DNA from: Dyella tabacisoli
Lineage (GTDB): Bacteria; Pseudomonadota; Gammaproteobacteria; Xanthomonadales; Rhodanobacteraceae
Reading direction: 5' to 3'
NCBI RefSeq assembly: GCF_003350925.1
Contig: NZ_KZ857175.1
Span: 431,955-495,954, forward strand
Length of the DNA: 64,000 nucleotides
The notes beneath the pieces are model-generated. The model saw only the letters and a program-made list of their open reading frames with translations. It searched no databases and had not been told where the DNA came from. The translations under genes and the position numbers were made by a program. Within the stretch, counting starts at the first letter, position 1, and each line of letters starts with the position of its first letter. Below, one piece after another: positions 63,033 to 64,000 of this stretch.

Positions 63033-64000
63033 TTACATCCGATCCGCCTACGTCTGGCCTGAGTTCGCCTGGCCATGGGTGGCACTCTTGTTGCCACTAC
63101 CCTGGCTGCTATGGCGCTGGGTGCGGCCAGCATCGCCAGGGCAGGCATTGCATTTGCCGCATCCGGGATTGCGTTTAGCGGCAGTAACCACGCGAACATC
63201 GCGACATGTCGCGCTGGTATTGGTACTGGCGTGGATCTGCCTGCTGCTCGCGGCGGCACGCCCGCAATGGGTGGGGCCGCCGCAGGCGCAGCAGCGCAGT
63301 GGACGTGCCTTGATGCTGGCGGTCGATTTGTCCGGCAGCATGGAAACGGAAGATATGCGGCTGGCCGGGCATTCGGTCAGTCGGTTCGGTGCGGTCGAGG
63401 CGATTGCCGGCGACTTCATCACGCGGCGTAGTGGCGACGAGCTGGGACTGATCCTGTTTGGTAGCCGCGCATTTCTGGTGACGCCACTGACTTACGATTT
63501 GTCTGCGGTGCAAGCGCAACTGAAGGGCGCGGTGGTGGGCCTGGCCGGCACCGAAACGGCGATTGGCGACGCTATCGCCGTGGCCGCGAAACGTTTGTCC
63601 GCGTTACCGGAACAGGCACGCGTGTTGGTGCTGCTGACCGACGGTGTCAACAACGCCGGTAACATCTCACCGCTGGATGCGGCGCAGGCGGCGAAGGCGG
63701 CAGGCGTGCGCATCTATACGATCGGCATCGGTGCTACCGCGATGCGGGTGGCCGACCTGTTCGGTAGCGAAATAGTGAATCCATCGGCCGATCTGGATGA
63801 GGGCATGCTGCGCTCGCTGGCCGAACAAACCGGTGGCCGTTATTTTCGGGCCACCGATACCAACGAGCTGGCGGGCGCGTATCGCGCCGTTGATGCGTTG
63901 GAGCCGATCGTGCAGCAAGGGCCAGCACTGCGGCCGCGGCATGAGCTGTTTCGTTGGCCGCTACTCGCGGGCATGTTTTTGCTGCTGCTGTCGCTACTGC
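63025..64000 (+). CDS. vWA-domain BatA-like membrane protein (partial, runs off the window)
   Basis: 325 complete codons are visible and no stop is reached, so the gene is cut by the window end. Two N-terminal TM segments (FAWPWVALLLPLPWLLWRW and HVALVLVLAWICLLLAA), then a vWA domain with the MIDAS motif LMLAVDLSGSMETEDM, conserved loops LGLILFGSRAFLVTPLTYD, TAIGDAIAVAAKRL and VLLTDGVNNAG, and the start of a C-terminal TM helix at the edge (RWPLLAGMFLLLLSLL). This is the BatA layout. It is translationally coupled to the DUF4381 gene. Confidence 0.9.
   Translation, partial: MFDYIRSAYVWPEFAWPWVALLLPLPWLLWRWVRPASPGQALHLPHPGLRLAAVTTRTSRHVALVLVLAWICLLLAAARPQWVGPPQAQQRSGRALMLAVDLSGSMETEDMRLAGHSVSRFGAVEAIAGDFITRRSGDELGLILFGSRAFLVTPLTYDLSAVQAQLKGAVVGLAGTETAIGDAIAVAAKRLSALPEQARVLVLLTDGVNNAGNISPLDAAQAAKAAGVRIYTIGIGATAMRVADLFGSEIVNPSADLDEGMLRSLAEQTGGRYFRATDTNELAGAYRAVDALEPIVQQGPALRPRHELFRWPLLAGMFLLLLSLL

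Overview
The window is about 64 kb of GC-rich chromosome from a gammaproteobacterium of the order Xanthomonadales (Lysobacterales), most likely Rhodanobacteraceae (Dyella/Rhodanobacter/Frateuria-like). The assignment is inferred from gene content: a Clp-type CRP homologue, a Coq7-type ubiquinone hydroxylase, the zapA-6S RNA-ygfA order, an mla operon and a pilMNOPQ operon next to mrcA. Nearly everything is chromosomal housekeeping. One short accessory patch lies at a tRNA gene, and several small or unrecognised genes are scattered through the core.

Layout. 1-0.8 kb: a GTTCCCC tandem tract directly before rpe. 0.8-1.4 kb: a non-annotated stretch holding a 39-aa membrane sORF with its own terminator on the minus strand. 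1.4-4.8 kb: a two-component system whose kinase has a carbohydrate-binding-like periplasmic sensor, with a secreted protein gene between regulator and kinase. 4.9-12.5 kb: trpE, a LysM lipoprotein, a secreted chorismate-lyase-like protein, trpG-trpD-trpC and a HAD phosphatase. 12.5-13.5 kb: a MarR-GNAT fusion behind a 54-bp perfect palindrome. 13.6-18.2 kb: clp, speD, coq7 with a GlcF-like iron-sulfur protein, and rplM-rpsI. 18.3-20.5 kb: tRNA-Gln, a duplicated tRNA 3' end, and a compositionally different pair of genes (a DUF1780-like nuclease and a two-TM protein). 20.5-25.7 kb: an OB-fold protein, rpiA, an EVE protein, ygfA, 6S RNA, zapA, a coiled-coil protein, a UPF0149 protein and pepP. 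25.8-28.2 kb: a small catabolic module with its XRE-cupin regulator. 28.2-31.3 kb: the cydPABX oxidase operon. 31.5-37 kb: pepQ, hemW, rdgB, rph, yicC, gmk. 37-42.5 kb: an AAA ATPase and the mla phospholipid transport system (mlaFEDCB and a separate mlaA). 42.7-51.9 kb: rpoZ, spoT, ridA (behind a second GTTCCCC tract), recG, a nucleoside hydrolase, rpmE2, gltA and an unknown gene. 52.1-60.4 kb: mrcA and divergent pilMNOPQ. 60.5-64 kb: the start of a moxR/bat-type operon that runs off the window.

How the genes work together. TrpE, TrpG, TrpD and TrpC cover chorismate to indole-3-glycerol phosphate; trpF, trpB and trpA are not in the window. rpe and rpiA are the pentose isomerising enzymes. MlaFEDB (inner membrane), MlaC (periplasm) and MlaA (outer membrane) form one lipid-transport route, and here MlaD carries two MCE domains instead of one. 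PilM/N/O/P form the alignment complex that joins the type IV pilus machine to the PilQ secretin.

The points most worth following are the MlaD duplication, the 54-bp palindrome at the MarR-GNAT start codon, the identical 7-bp tracts placed 11-12 bp before two start codons, the secreted LysM/UbiC-like pair inside the trp cluster, and the attachment-site-like duplication beside tRNA-Gln. No CRISPR array, complete insertion sequence or integrase was found.
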